A stretch of 64,000 bases of DNA, from NCBI GenBank assembly GCA_028386065.3, contig JAKUCV010002215.1:16649-80648 (forward strand). The letters are read 5' to 3'. Below, one piece after another: positions 23,265 to 34,606 of the stretch. Under the pieces are notes generated by a model. The model was not told where the DNA came from and searched no databases. It saw only the letters and a list, made by a program, of their open reading frames with translations. The translations under genes and the position numbers were made by a program. This DNA comes from Turnera subulata. Lineage: Eukaryota; Streptophyta; Magnoliopsida; Malpighiales; Passifloraceae. Within the stretch, counting starts at the first letter, position 1. Each line of letters starts with the position of its first letter.

Positions 23265-26200
23265 TGTAACAGCCCGGGTAAAAATTTTGGATTTTTACCG
23301 GGACTGTAAAAGTCTTTCTACAGTGATTTACCGAAAGAATTAATCTTGGGTAATTAATTCAAGGTAAATAGGGCGTCATTTTTCGTAACCGAAGGTTTTC
23401 CCGCGCTTGCGATTTTTCCGTGGATTTTTCGAGCCTAAGTCGGTATTTTTCGGGTCCCGGAATCCTCAGAAAAAAATCACACCGGAAAATAACTAAGGGG
23501 GTATCAGTTATTTTCTGCTCCGGACCGGACTCGCTCAGTAATGCAGACAAGCTGCATTATTGATCGTCACAAGTGTAACAGCATTTTTACGTCTATAAAA
23601 AGAAGAAGAAAGCAGGAGAAGGGGAAGAAGAGAAAAAGAGAGAAAGAAGAGAAAAAAAAAAGAGAGGAAAGAAAAATGAGAAGGAGAAAAAAAAAGAAGA
23701 AAAAGGAAAAAAAAAAGAGAAATGAAAAAAATGAAAAAAAAACACAACACACAGAAAATTGAAAAAAGAAAAGAAAAGAAAAAAAAGAAGAAACAGAGAA
23801 TTAAAAAAAAAAGAGGGGAAGAAAAATAGAGAAAAAAGAAACGGGGTGAACAGTTGCCACCTTCCTCCTCCACCCGGTCACTGTTCACTTCGTAGCGTTC
23901 CGCGCCGTTTCTCGCCTCACCGCCACCACCAGCGGGACGCCCAAGCCGACGCCGCCTTCCCCGACGCCTTCCGCCGCGAGACCCGCAGCCGGCGAGCAAT
24001 GACCCGCGAGCAGACCCGCAGATCTCCCTCTCCGCACCGCTGACGACGACACCGGCGACGCAGCGCCTCCTTTCCACCGCCAGACGAGTCGCCTCGATGT
24101 CGCCGACCCCGCGCTCTCTTCCTCGCGCCTGTGTTGCCGCCGGTCGCCGCTGCAGGTGAGCAACCCATTTTTCACGGGCGGGTCGTGACCGGGTCGAGCC
24201 TGGTTCTGGGTTGGGTTGACCGACCTGGATCTGGGTTGACCGACCCAGACGAGTCGCCTCGACGTCGCCGACCCCGCGCTCTCTTCCTCGCGCCTGTGTT
24301 GTCGCCGGTCACCGCTGCAGGAGAGCAACCCGTTTTTCACGAGCGGGTCGTGACCGGGTCGAGCCTGGTTCTGGGTTGGGTTGACCGACCTGGATCTGGG
24401 TTGACCTTATTAAAAAAATAAATAAAAAAACATATATATATATATATTAACTTATTTTGCTGGTTTTAATCTGGAAAAAAATATATATTTATATTTTGAA
24501 AATATAGTTAGTTTTAATTATGCTTTTGGGAAGAAATATATATATATATATGTTTGATTTTGAAAATTAAAGATAGTTATATTTTGTTTTGAAAAATTAG
24601 TATTATGTTTATTTAAAAAAAAAGATATATACCTTGAATCTATTTCTGGAGTATTCTATAAATTTGTTGTTATGTTTGGAAAAATATATATAGGTATATT
24701 TCTAAAATATATATAATTATGTTGATTTATAATTGTTGGAAAAGTATTTAGTCTTTAGAAAATAAAAATGTATATATATTAAATTGTATTTAATTTTTAG
24801 AGTAATTTTTTATGATTATATATTTTCTGGGAAATAAAATATAGCATATGATTAATATATATATATATTTTTGGTAAATGACAATATTTGGTAATTATAT
24901 CATGGTAAATAGTTTTATTAAAAATGTAATATTTTAGAAAATATATATATATACATATGTTATCTTTTTCAGAAAATTATGGTGATTATATTTTAGGAAA
25001 GTATAATTAATTTATGAAAATATTTTGGAAAAAGAGTTCTAATTAAAGTATGGTACCGAAATTATATTCGGATATACGTACGGAATAATATTTTCGGTAA
25101 AGGGAAATAATAAAAGATATGTAACCGGGATGGGTTATTTCGCAGTTTGGGCAACATAGCATACCGATTATGTGCATTTATGTGTATATATTGTTTTGTT
25201 GTATAGGTTCGGATATCGGGCAGTTTCCCGAGGAGCCGGCTTCGGACCGGTCATTGTCTCCGGAGTTGAGTAATCGGCCAAGGTGAGGATGGATTTCCTT
25301 CAATATGTGTCTGTATTACTCGGTTATTGTGTTTGATGTTTATTGCACTATTGGTTGTTGCATTTGTTGTGATTGTTGTCGGGATGTTTATCCCGGTGCT
25401 ATGATTTGGTTTTGGGATGTTTATCCCCGTGTTGGGTTTTGGATATTTATTTTCGTGTCTTTGGCCATAATAATAATGGACTAATTAATAATTTGAGATA
25501 AGGATGTCGATCCTTGATTTTGGATAGGGATGCCTATCCTGGTATTTTGGTTAGGGATGTTGATCCCTGTGATTTGATTTTGATAATGATAATATAATTG
25601 TCACGTGGTAAGTAAAGGTACGACTCGATGGTTTAAGACTGTTTTGTGGTGGCCATGACCTGGGTTACTTGTGATAAGCATGTCTATGCTTGGGATGTCT
25701 ATCCCGTGATTATTTTTGGGATGTCTATCCCTGGATTTGTATTTTTGGGATGTCGATCCCTGGGTTCTCTTGATTTGGTCTGGCACCCGAAATATGTTGA
25801 TAACCAGGTCTGACCTCTAGCTTATCTGTGACGGGGCCCGGAAAAGATAAAATTGGAAATTGGATTTTTATTTGAGTCTTTTGGTCTTGGACCGGTTTTG
25901 GGTCGAGTCTTTGTTTTGGTGTGTTTGGCTGTTTAGCCTCTGTTTTCAACCTTGAGTAATTAATAGTGTTGCATATTCATTGTCTATCCTTCGTCGGTGA
26001 GCACTTCGGACTCACCCCTCACCTGCTTGCTTTCATCCCGTAGGATGAGATATTTGTGGTTTAGGTTTGATGCATTCCAGACAGGCTGCGGCGGTATCCC
26101 TAGGACAGGACTCGGATCCATTAGTTTGCATCAGGTTTTGCATATGTTGATATTGGGTTTATAATGCTTCCGCTGTGCTTTATTTTGGGTCCCCGGGTTT

Positions 26201-26399
26201 GGGGGACATGTTTTGATGTTGGGCCGATGGGCCAGATTTTTTATGTTTATGACGTGACATTGGGCCGTTGGGCCGGTTTCTTTGATTTATTCATTGATAT
26301 TGTCTTTGGGCCATTGGGTTGTGTTACTTGTTATAATTACTATTGTATAGTTCCGGCACGTGTTTACTGAGGCTGGTAAATACGGGTCGGGGCGTTTCA
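23265..26399 (+). repeat. LTR E, chimeric LTR shared by the two internal regions
   Basis: It is 3135 bp with normal ends. From the start to about 25930 it follows LTR B wording, then from about 25930-26030 to the end it follows LTR F wording (CATCAGGTTTTGCATATG, GTCCCCGGGT). It is therefore a mosaic. It carries a TATA box at 23594, a purine tract at 23595-23845, a GC-rich block, and a tandem duplication 24081-24245/24246-24410. It serves as 3' LTR of the upstream internal region and 5' LTR of the downstream one (primer site TGGTAGTGGAGC at about 26404). Confidence 0.85.
24081..24410 (+). repeat. 165-bp tandem duplication across the leader donor site in LTR E
   Basis: Units 24081-24245 and 24246-24410 both begin CAGACGAGTCGCCTCGA. 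The first keeps GCAG|GTGAGC (24156). In the second the same position reads GCAGGAGAGC, abolishing the GT. LTR B has only one unit. Confidence 0.8.
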
Positions 26400-26668
26400 T
26401 TTTGGTAGTGGAGCAGGCGTTAGGTCTTGTTGGGTAGTGCTTGTGTGTTTGTTGTTCTTGTTTGCATAGTTCGCTCCATTTGTTTACTATTTTATATCAT
26501 TTTAGTTGGTGCATTATGGATCCAGTCAAGGGACGCCAGCTGTCGCAGAACATACACATAAGAGGTAATTGATGCCATAAATAAGTGAAAACATAAATAT
26601 TATTAACATTACTGATATTATTATTACAAACACTAATATTACATTGATAATAAAAAAAAAAAAGACAT

Positions 26669-27350
26669 TCATCTTCTCAGAACAACGTTGACCCTAAAGC
26701 TATTGGGGTCATTGTTGATGTTGACCCTGATGCTGTCGTTCCACGAGAACCACATGCCGCCTGCGTTGTTCTGGCCAGGAAGCTCGAACCGGTTTGCTGG
26801 AGGGAACCGAAGCGGGATGACACCGTGATCGTCTTTAGGCTGCCACTAGGTATCCGTGAGAAGAACCATGTTTGGCTTGTACTGGTTCTTAAGGTTCCTC
26901 AGGGTACGCGAGAACTCCTGGGAACGCCGAACGATTCCTCTGCAGTTCCACACCAGTAGTCGGGCCTTTGGCCAAGTTGCGTGTAACCGTGACTCTGGGC
27001 ATGCTTTGGGCAGTCATCAAGAGCTGGTAGTAGGTACCTTGGTCCAGGAAATGGCAAGTGGGCTCTAGGTTGAATTCCTGAAGTCTTTCAGAGATGAAAA
27101 ACATGACGGAATTGGCCGAGCCGTAGAAGGAGGTCCTCAGGGTGCCTTGGTCCTCTAGGAAGAACGTCTCTTCCATGGGAGTGACGAAAAACCTGGAGGA
27201 GTAAAGTTCGTGGACAAAGACCAGACGGGGCATCCTACCAAGCTCGTTCGATAGTTCCTCTGGATGCTCGTTGATCATGCTGTAGGCCAGCCGGTTTCTC
27301 CTGTCGAGGGAGGCACCTTCGACGAAGAAGACGGATGATGGAGCAGACAT
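26669..27350 (-). pseudogene. Antisense ORF1, copy 2 (frameshifted, nonsense)
   Basis: The N-terminal 112 codons or so are open and align with the other copies (F-F-V-E-G-A-S-L...; E-E-T-F-F-L-E-D). The frame then shifts at V-T-R where copies 1 and 3 read V-T-R/G-L-P-P-T-W-P-K. In the endonuclease-like part, L-T-E-T-Q-W has become L-T-D-T-stop-W. The total is 682 nt against 684. A CATAAAAG box lies at about 27461-27470 on the same strand. Confidence 0.75.
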
Positions 27351-28304
27351 TCTGACTTGGCGATTTTGTGTCTTTTCTGGACGTGTTTTGTGTTTATTTT
27401 TCTAAACGTGATGCAAAACTCTTTTTCAAAATGCTTTTGATGATTTACATCTCACCACTCCGTCTTTTATGCTTTTATGGGGAGCGTGATTACAGTTTTG
27501 TTTTTCAAAGTTTAGACCCCACCTATCCCCGGGAAAGTCTAAAGAATTTTTCGGTGATGGGAAAAGCAGATTCCCTTCACAAAGCTCTAAATCGTTTTCA
27601 TTCTTCAAGGTGTTGTTTTGAAAATTTGTTCGTTGCCTCATTTATTACTTCATCACTTCATACGTTTTTCGGGCTACAAACACAAGTGTTTTTCAGCTCT
27701 TTTCCATCTCACGATTTTATATCGCCTTGGCTACCTTACTTTATTCTTTTTATGACTTTTTCCTGCATTTTTTATCACATGCATTCGTGACCGTTGTGGC
27801 TAGACTGATGGGACCGTACCTCGAGTAGAGTGCATGTGCGACAAGCTTACACTTGTTCGGACATCGTGGAGGGATACGAGACTTGACAGACGTTTTTGGC
27901 TCATGCGGAATTTGTGAACAAGTGGATAACGTTTCTTTCGAGGGTCACAGGACGTGCTCGTGATCATCGCCTTGCGAGTTAACGGATGTTTTTTTCACGA
28001 GGGGAATCGACGTCACCATTAGCTGTGCATGTCACATTTCTCGGGATCGAGGATGTTTACGACCGATATGAGCGCTGATCATGAAATATGTTTTTATTTT
28101 AACTTCTTTATGATTTGGTTTTGTTAAACGAGTTTGTTTTTAAATTCTTTATGTTTGATTTACATCCTTGTTATTGATTTTTGTTCTACTTTGAGATGTT
28201 TTGTTTTTCTGTTTAACATAAGATTTCGTAACATAAGAGTTTTGATTTAAAAAGAGAACTTATTTTTTCTATTCATAACGGTTTTACAACGGAGAAGAAG
28301 TACT

Positions 28305-28682
28305 CTATTGAGTTACATGCTTCTCTAAGTCCTTTACAAGTTTTTGGATGTTTTTCACGTGAGGGAAGAGTTCCGCACACGCCTGTTCTATCTGCATCAC
28401 TGCCGAGCTAACCTTCCCTAGTGAGATGTTTAGCTGCGTCAGTGTCTGCTGTAGAGTGCTGCTTTCAGCCGTTGCTTTGCCCTTTTGATCATCAGCATCT
28501 TTGCCAGAACGCTTCTTTCGCCGCTTTGGGGAGACGACCATGTGTTCTTTCAGACCGACGATGTTCGTCTTGAACCGTTTCTTGGGAGGTTCTTCATCGG
28601 AGCTTATCGGGAAAGCAGTACCAGGGATATAGCTGTTATCCTCGGAGTCTGAGGTGGTCCTAGTTCTTAGTGGAGAGTCCAT
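28305..28682 (-). CDS. Antisense ORF2, intact copy: small basic coiled-coil protein
   Basis: 125-aa frame of unrecognised function. Residues 9-32 are Ser/Asp/Glu-rich. P-P-K-K-R-F-K (32-38) and P-K-R-R-K-K-R (52-58) resemble nuclear localisation signals. Residues 75-122 form a probable amphipathic coiled coil (L-T-Q-L-N-I-S-L-G-K-V...I-Q-K-L-V-K-D-L-E). The start is conserved in copy 1. TATAAATA (minus strand, 28717-28724) stands about 35 bp upstream. A nuclear, possibly DNA-associated product is an inference. It could also be a decayed accessory protein with no current role. Confidence 0.55.
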   Translation of the reverse strand: MDSPLRTRTTSDSEDNSYIPGTAFPISSDEEPPKKRFKTNIVGLKEHMVVSPKRRKKRSGKDADDQKGKATAESSTLQQTLTQLNISLGKVSSAVMQIEQACAELFPHVKNIQKLVKDLEKHVTQ

Positions 28683-28868
28683 GGCTGAGAATGAGTGTCT
28701 CAGTTATGAGGTTTGGTATTTATAAGCGGAGGAGATGTCGCGTAAGGGTATAAGCGGTATCCCGCGTTGGGTTTGGACACCTGGTAGAGTGCACCAGATG
28801 CTTATCGTGGTAGGACCCAGGGATAAGACAGAATTTCCAGGACGAAATTCTTTTTAAGATGGGTATAC

Positions 28869-31800
28869 TGTAAAAGCCCGGGTAAAAATTTAGATTTTTA
28901 CCGGGACTGTAAAAGTCGTTATACAGTGATTTACCGAATGAATTAATCTTGGGTAATTAATTCAAGGTAAATCGGGCATCGTTTTTCGTAACCGAGTCTT
29001 TTCCCGCGTTCAAGATTTTTCCGCGGATTTTTCGGGTCCCGGAATTTTCGGAAAATCACACCGGAAAATAACCAAGAGGGTATCAGTTATTTTCTGGTCC
29101 GGACTGTACTCGCTCCATAATGCAGACAAGCTGCATTATTGAACGTTCACAGGTTGTACAGTATTTTCATCGTTTTAAAAGGAAGGGGTCAGGCAGAAGA
29201 AGGAGAGGAGAAGAAAAAGAGAAGAAGAAAAGAGAGAAAAAAAGAAAAAAAACATAGAAAACTGAAAAAAAAAAAAGAAAGGAAGAGAGAAAAGAGAAAC
29301 AAAAAAACATGAAATGGAAATTAAAAAAAAGAGAAAAAAAAGAAATAGAAATCAGAAAAAAAAAAGAAGAGGGAAAGAAAAAAGGAAGAAGAGAGAAAAA
29401 AAAAAGAAAGAGAGGGAGGAAAAAAATGAAAGAAGAAAAAAAAGAGAGAAGAGGAAAATCAGGAAAAAAAAAGAAAAGAGAAAGAAAAAAAGAAAAACAG
29501 AAATGGGAAAAAAAAGGGACCGGCAGCCGGCCGCCACCACCATCCCCTTCCCTTCTCCCCCTGCCGCGCCGCCACCCCCTGCCGAGCCTGCCTCGCTCGC
29601 CACCCGACGCCGCCGACCAGGTCTCTTCCTCACCCGCCTGCGCATCGTCATCCGTAGCCGACGCGACGACCGAGCAGACCGCCTCGCTCCTCCTCCTTCG
29701 CGATCGCTGACGACGCGTCTCCTCCTCGCCGACGTTGCAGGACGCGAAGCCACCACCGCACACGACGCCGCCACGTCTCGCCCCGTCAGCAGCGCCTCCG
29801 TCTCCTCGCGTCGCCGTGTCGCCTGCCTCGATCCGCGCCCACCGCCGCTGCAACCCGCGAGGTGAGCCACGGGTTGCGTCGACCCGTTTCCTTCGGGCGG
29901 GTCGCGAACCTGGGTTTCTTTAAGTGAGCTGCTGACTTTGTTGGGTTGGACCTGGGCTGGGCATGGGCTCACTGTTCATGGCCCAGTCCAGAAATAAAAA
30001 AAAATAAATATAAATATAAACAAGTAATAATAATTAAGGTATTTAATTTTGAAAAATATATATATACACTTTGAGAAAATTATGGTCAGTTTAATTCTGG
30101 TATTTTGAGAAAAATATAAATATATATACTTTGTTAAATAATTAAGTTATGTTTTGGAAAAACTATTATTAGTTGGAAAAAACATATATACCATGAAAAT
30201 AATTTCTGGAAATTTTAAATATATATTATTTTCCCTGGAAAATTATGATAACTACCTTTGTAAAAATATATATAGAATGCATAATTTATATTTCAGGAAA
30301 TTGATAATTATGTGGAAATTATTAATGTTTTGGAAATGTATTTTGTCTTTAGAAAATAAAAGTACCTATTTAATAATTTGTATTTATTTTCAGAATAAGC
30401 TTTTATATTTTCTTTAAAATAACATATATAGCATAAGATTAATATATATTTTTTTGATAAATAATAATATTTGGTAATTATATTATGGTAAATAGTTTTA
30501 TAAAAAAATTTTGGAAAATATATATATACATATGTTATTTTTTCCAGAAAATTATGGTGTTTAAATTTTGGGAAAAGTATAATTAATTTATGAAAATATT
30601 TTGAAAAGAGTTTTATTTAAAGTTTGTATCGGAATTATATTCGGATATACGTACGGTATAATATTTTCGGTAAAAGATGATAATAAAGGATATGAGCCGG
30701 GATGGATTTATTTCGCAGTATTGGCATCATAGCATACCAATTATGTGCATTTATGTGGGCATTTTGTTTTGTTGTATAGGTTTGATATCGGGCAGTTTCC
30801 GAGGAGCCGGCTTTGGACCGGTCAATATCTTCAGAGTTGAGTAATCGGCTAAGGTGAGGGTGGATTTCCTTCAATATGTGCCTATATTACTCGGTTGTTG
30901 TGTTTGATGATTGCTGCACTGTTGAGTGTTGCATTTGTTGTGGATTGTTTCGGGATGTTTATCCCAGTATCTTGATTGGTTTTGGGATGTTTATCCCCGT
31001 ACGTTGAGTTTTTTTTGGATGTTTATCCTTGTGTCTTTTTGGAATTAAGTATAATGGATTAAATAATAAAATGTGATAAGGATGTCGATCGTCGGTTTTG
31101 GATTGGGATGTCTATCCCGGTATTTTGGTTAGGGATGTTGATCCCTGAGATTTTGTTTTGAATGATGATAACATAATTGTCACGTGATAAGTAGTGGTAC
31201 GACTCGATGGTTTAAGACTGTTTTGTGGTGGCCATGACCTGGGTTACTTGTGATAAGCATGTCTATGCTTGGGATATCTATCCCGTGATTATATTTGGGA
31301 TGTCTATCCCTGGGTTACTATTTTTGGGATGACGATCCCTGGGCTCTCTCGGTTTGGTCTGGCACCCGAAATATGTTGAGAACTAGGTCCGACCCCTAGC
31401 TTATCCGTGACGGGGCCTAGAAAGATAAAATTGGAAATTGGATTTTGTTTAAGTCTTTTTGGTTTTGGACCAGTTTTGGGTCGTGTCTTTTGGTTTGGTT
31501 TATTTTGGCTGTTATGTCTCTGTTTTCGACCTTGAGTAATTAATAGTGTTGCATATTGATTGTCTATCCTTCGTCGGTGAGCACTTCGGACTCACCCCTC
31601 ACTTGCGGGCTTTCATCCCGTAGGATGAGATATTTGTGGTTCAGGTTTGATGCATTCCAGACAGGCTGCGGCGGTATCCCTTGGACAGGACTCGGATCCA
31701 TTAGTTTGCATCAGGTTTTGCATATGTTGATATTGGGTTTATAATGCTTTTGCTGTGCTATATTTTGGGTCCCCGGGTATGGGGGACATGTTTTGATGTT

Positions 31801-31979
31801 GGGACGATGGGCCAGATTTTTTATGTTTATGACGTGACATTGGGCCGTTGGGCCGGTTTCTTTGATTTATTCATTGATATTGTCTTTGGGCCATTGGGCT
31901 GTGTTACTTGTTATAATTACTGTTGTACAGTTCCGGCACGTGTTTACTGAGGCTGGTAAATACGGGTCGGGGCTTTTCA
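28869..31979 (+). repeat. LTR F, 3' LTR of the outer element
   Basis: It is 3111 bp, starting TGTAAAAGCCCGGG (one change from consensus) and ending GGGGCTTTTCA. It is the same subtype as LTR A throughout the shared 2.5 kb. Its right flank AATAT equals the left flank of LTR A. It has an inverted repeat at 29119-29137, a purine tract at 29170-29520, a GC-rich block to a donor-like GAG|GTGAGC at about 29862, an acceptor-like TATAG at about 30779 and ten hairpins within 30951-31340. Confidence 0.9.
30951..31340 (+). repeat. Array of short hairpins with constant GTxx centre (LTR F example)
   Basis: About ten units read as stem, GT(C/T)(T/G), complementary stem: GGGAT..ATCCC, AAGCAT-GTCT-ATGCTT, GGATG..ATCC, AGGGAT-GTTG-ATCCCT. 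Equivalent arrays lie at about 11420-11820, 16929-17290, 21655-22045 and 25380-25765. Stems differ from unit to unit but both arms change together. Confidence 0.7.
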
Positions 31980-32119
31980 AATATACTGAAGATGATGACC
32001 AATAAATACAACCAAACAAATGCAGTACCTATACCTTAAAATTCAAATAAATTCACGAGAGCACTATTTAGCACACATGAAAGAGAACAATTATTGTACA
32101 ACATAACAGAATCAATAAA

Positions 32120-32726
32120 TTAAATCATAGCCATCCCAAGAATGGCAAAAATAGCCACAATCCTTCCATAATGTGCAGAAGCAATGTCGCTAGTGGCTGG
32201 TGATACAGGGGAAGGAGAAGGCACAGGAGATTCTGATGAATGAGGCAACACAGTTATGGCAAGTTTCTGGTTACCTAGTGCACAGTGGTTGGCCTTACCA
32301 CAAATGTACCATTTCCTTCCAGGAGTTAGGAGTTGAATTACATCATTTCCAGTGGTCAAGGCCTCAGTTCCTGCAGGAGCTGTGCATTGTTGGAATCCAG
32401 TTCCATTAACTTTCAACACATTGTGTACTCCTGGCGTGTACTTGAAAACTACACAAAATTTTTAAAAAAAAATGTTAGAAAGCGAGAAATCATAATTTTT
32501 TTTTTGAACCAATTGATAAATTACATCATGCAAAGAGAATAAAATTACCAAGTGTGTCACCGACATGGAATTCCTTTCCTTGAGCCCAAGTTTGGTAGTC
32601 AAAGTTTTTGTTGGTCCAACCTGTTTCATCACCAACCACAAATTCTTCAGCCAAAATTTGAGGAGCAAAGACTACTGAGTTAATGGCAATTGCCATCATG
32701 AGGATGATTATCTTGGAAGAAGCCAT
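32120..32726 (-). CDS. Phytocyanin (stellacyanin/uclacyanin-like blue copper protein), copy 1
   Basis: Two exons (32726-32549 and 32448-32120) join in phase 1 at G|TT within V-F-K-Y to give 168 aa. Residues 1-26 are a signal peptide. The mature part starts E-F-V-V-G-D-E-T-G-W, the phytocyanin signature. The copper ligands are visible: His in V-H-N-V, Cys in Y-I-C-G, His in N-H-C, and probably Gln in G-N-Q-K as axial ligand. The C-terminus is Pro/Ser-rich then hydrophobic, as in GPI-anchored arabinogalactan-type members. Such proteins sit at the outer plasma membrane and take part in electron transfer or cell-wall processes. It is tandem with the next gene. Confidence 0.93.
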
Positions 32727-34606
32727 TGCAAGTTTTTGGTGAGTAATTAGCAGCTGCTTTTTGGCCCCTTATTGCTTTTTCTAAGGGTAGGCTTATGCAA
32801 TTGATTGTTTGCTACAAGAAGTTCAAATGCTTCCTATTTATAGTTCCAGAGAAAATACTATTTCCTTCAAGTCTTGGGCTATTTGATAATGGAGAGCAAG
32901 TCAATATAGCCTATATATTTGAAGTATAAGGTCCGGCTAAATGCGGCACTTCCTAATGGCAAAGCCATATCCTCGATTGGACGATTATTTCAAAATTAGA
33001 CAGGATTAATACTTTCTGGTGAGTTGTCCAGAGTGTGTATTTCTAATTGCCACTAGTTATTAAATTTAACTACTCCTGCATCTGATGGTCCGCATGTAAT
33101 GGCAGCTTGCCATTCCCCTTTTTCTTTTCTATAAAGGAGTATTTTGCATCTTCTAGTTCAAGATTATATAACAAACAAAAAAAATTGTCATTTCACCTAT
33201 CTTAAATGTTAGCGGAACCAAAAAAAAGGAACCAGAATTGGAAGTTGCTAGGCACATACCGAAATTTGAAAGGATAGTGATGATAAACCCATTTTTATAG
33301 CTTTTAAAACCGTAGACCTACATTACAAATAATGACAAGACCTATTGCTCTACAATTATAACTTGCTAGGAATTAGACAAAAGTTTTACTCTTGTAACAA
33401 ATATACCACTGAAATTGAGTTTAGCGGTTGATCACAGCCATTTCACAAGAAACATCATGCAGTACTAGTTAATAGCTAAACTAAATTCTTTTTTTTTTTG
33501 GTTTATAAGGCATACTTGGTGGAATTTTTAAAGTCAATACTTTAGGTTTGCAGCAAAAAAAAAAAAGAGTCAATACTTTAAGTTATGCAAATTAACCAGC
33601 AAAACAACTTGATATACTGTTTATTGTCATTTATATACTGTTTATAGTCATTTCGTAATTTTAGAAATTAAAATTCTTGAAAAATTGGTAGGTCCCATTA
33701 TTTTTTCCACGTGGCTCCAATAAAACTCCGGCGCGTGTCAAGTAGACCGGGGCAGATGGCCAAGTCACCGCCCGGGCTGCCCGAGATATATAAAAAGAAT
33801 AAAAATTAAAACTCGCGGTATATAAAAGGAACACAAAAACTCCAGGATTCACAAACAGGACAAATGCAAAACTCGAGGTACCAAAAAAAAGATGTTTAGA
33901 TCTTAAGTTATTCAAATTAGCCAGCCAAACAACTTGATATATTGCTTATTGTCATTTATATATCTTTTGCTTCGTATGTACCAAAGCCTTACATGGCCTG
34001 ATACCAAGATTTTCACTTGATAATCAAGTTATATTTGACGGATTTTTCAAGCTCTTAGAGGCTTAACTCCCGTTGGCAATTCTCATCCTTTTTCGGACTC
34101 CCTCTTTTCTTCTTTTTCCTTTCTTAATTTTAACCAATATACCCCACTTATTCTTTAGATTTATGTTTTCTTTCTTTTTAGATTTAAGATGACCAGAAAT
34201 CAGCTTAGAGAAAAGATTCGTCTCATGTTCTTTAGAATCAAAAGGATTGTAATATTCCACTAGTAAAACTTCAAAATATTGCATTCCCTCTGTACGTATT
34301 TCATACTCAAAGCATGAATGTCTAATTAAAAGATCCAAAATTTCTCAATATAAGTATATTTTAATCGAAGAACACCTGATGAATAAAAAATCACGTTTAT
34401 TTAGAAATGATGATGATGAACGCTGTAAATTCTTATTACACATGAAAAGGAACTTTATTTTAAAACCGATAAGAGTTTTGCAACTCGATCTAAAGTTACA
34501 CAAAATGCAAAAGAATACAACCAATTATCAATTCCAAAGTAATTGAATCCATTGTCAAAGAAAAATTTCTTCTTTATAGACTCGATAATGATTCCCCGAG
34601 TACTAA
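32727..34606. other. Spacer between the two phytocyanin genes
   Basis: The right part includes the 3' region of copy 2, and the left part is the promoter of copy 1 (minus strand). Direct repeats at about 33576-33641 and 33902-33965 bracket 260 bp that hold a perfect G-box CCACGTGG (33707-33714) and two TATATAAAA-type boxes. No protein-coding region is supported. Confidence 0.5.
33576..33965. repeat. Direct repeats flanking a G-box/TATA cassette
   Basis: About 65-bp repeats (TTAAGTTAT..CAAATTA..CCAGC..AACAACTTGATAT..) lie at 33576-33641 and 33902-33965. The intervening segment contains CCACGTGG and two TATATAAAA boxes in plus orientation. It may be a segmental duplication or a decayed small mobile element. 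Confidence 0.5.

Larger units (their letters stand above)
26400..28868 (+). mobile_element. Internal region 2 (uninterrupted)
   Basis: The order is: primer-binding site (26404), gag-start relic (26516), minus-strand ORF1 copy 2, a spacer of about 950 bp, minus-strand ORF2 copy 2, then the polypurine-like block and LTR F. It serves as the reference for internal region 1, which is the same minus solo LTR D. About 2.5 kb of interior with no gag-pol is typical of a LARD-like non-autonomous element. Confidence 0.8.

Noticed and set aside
23530..24421. Cys/Arg/Gly-rich frames over the GC block of LTR E
   Set aside because: CpG-rich DNA lacks stop codons in several frames at once. None is conserved against LTRs A, B or D.
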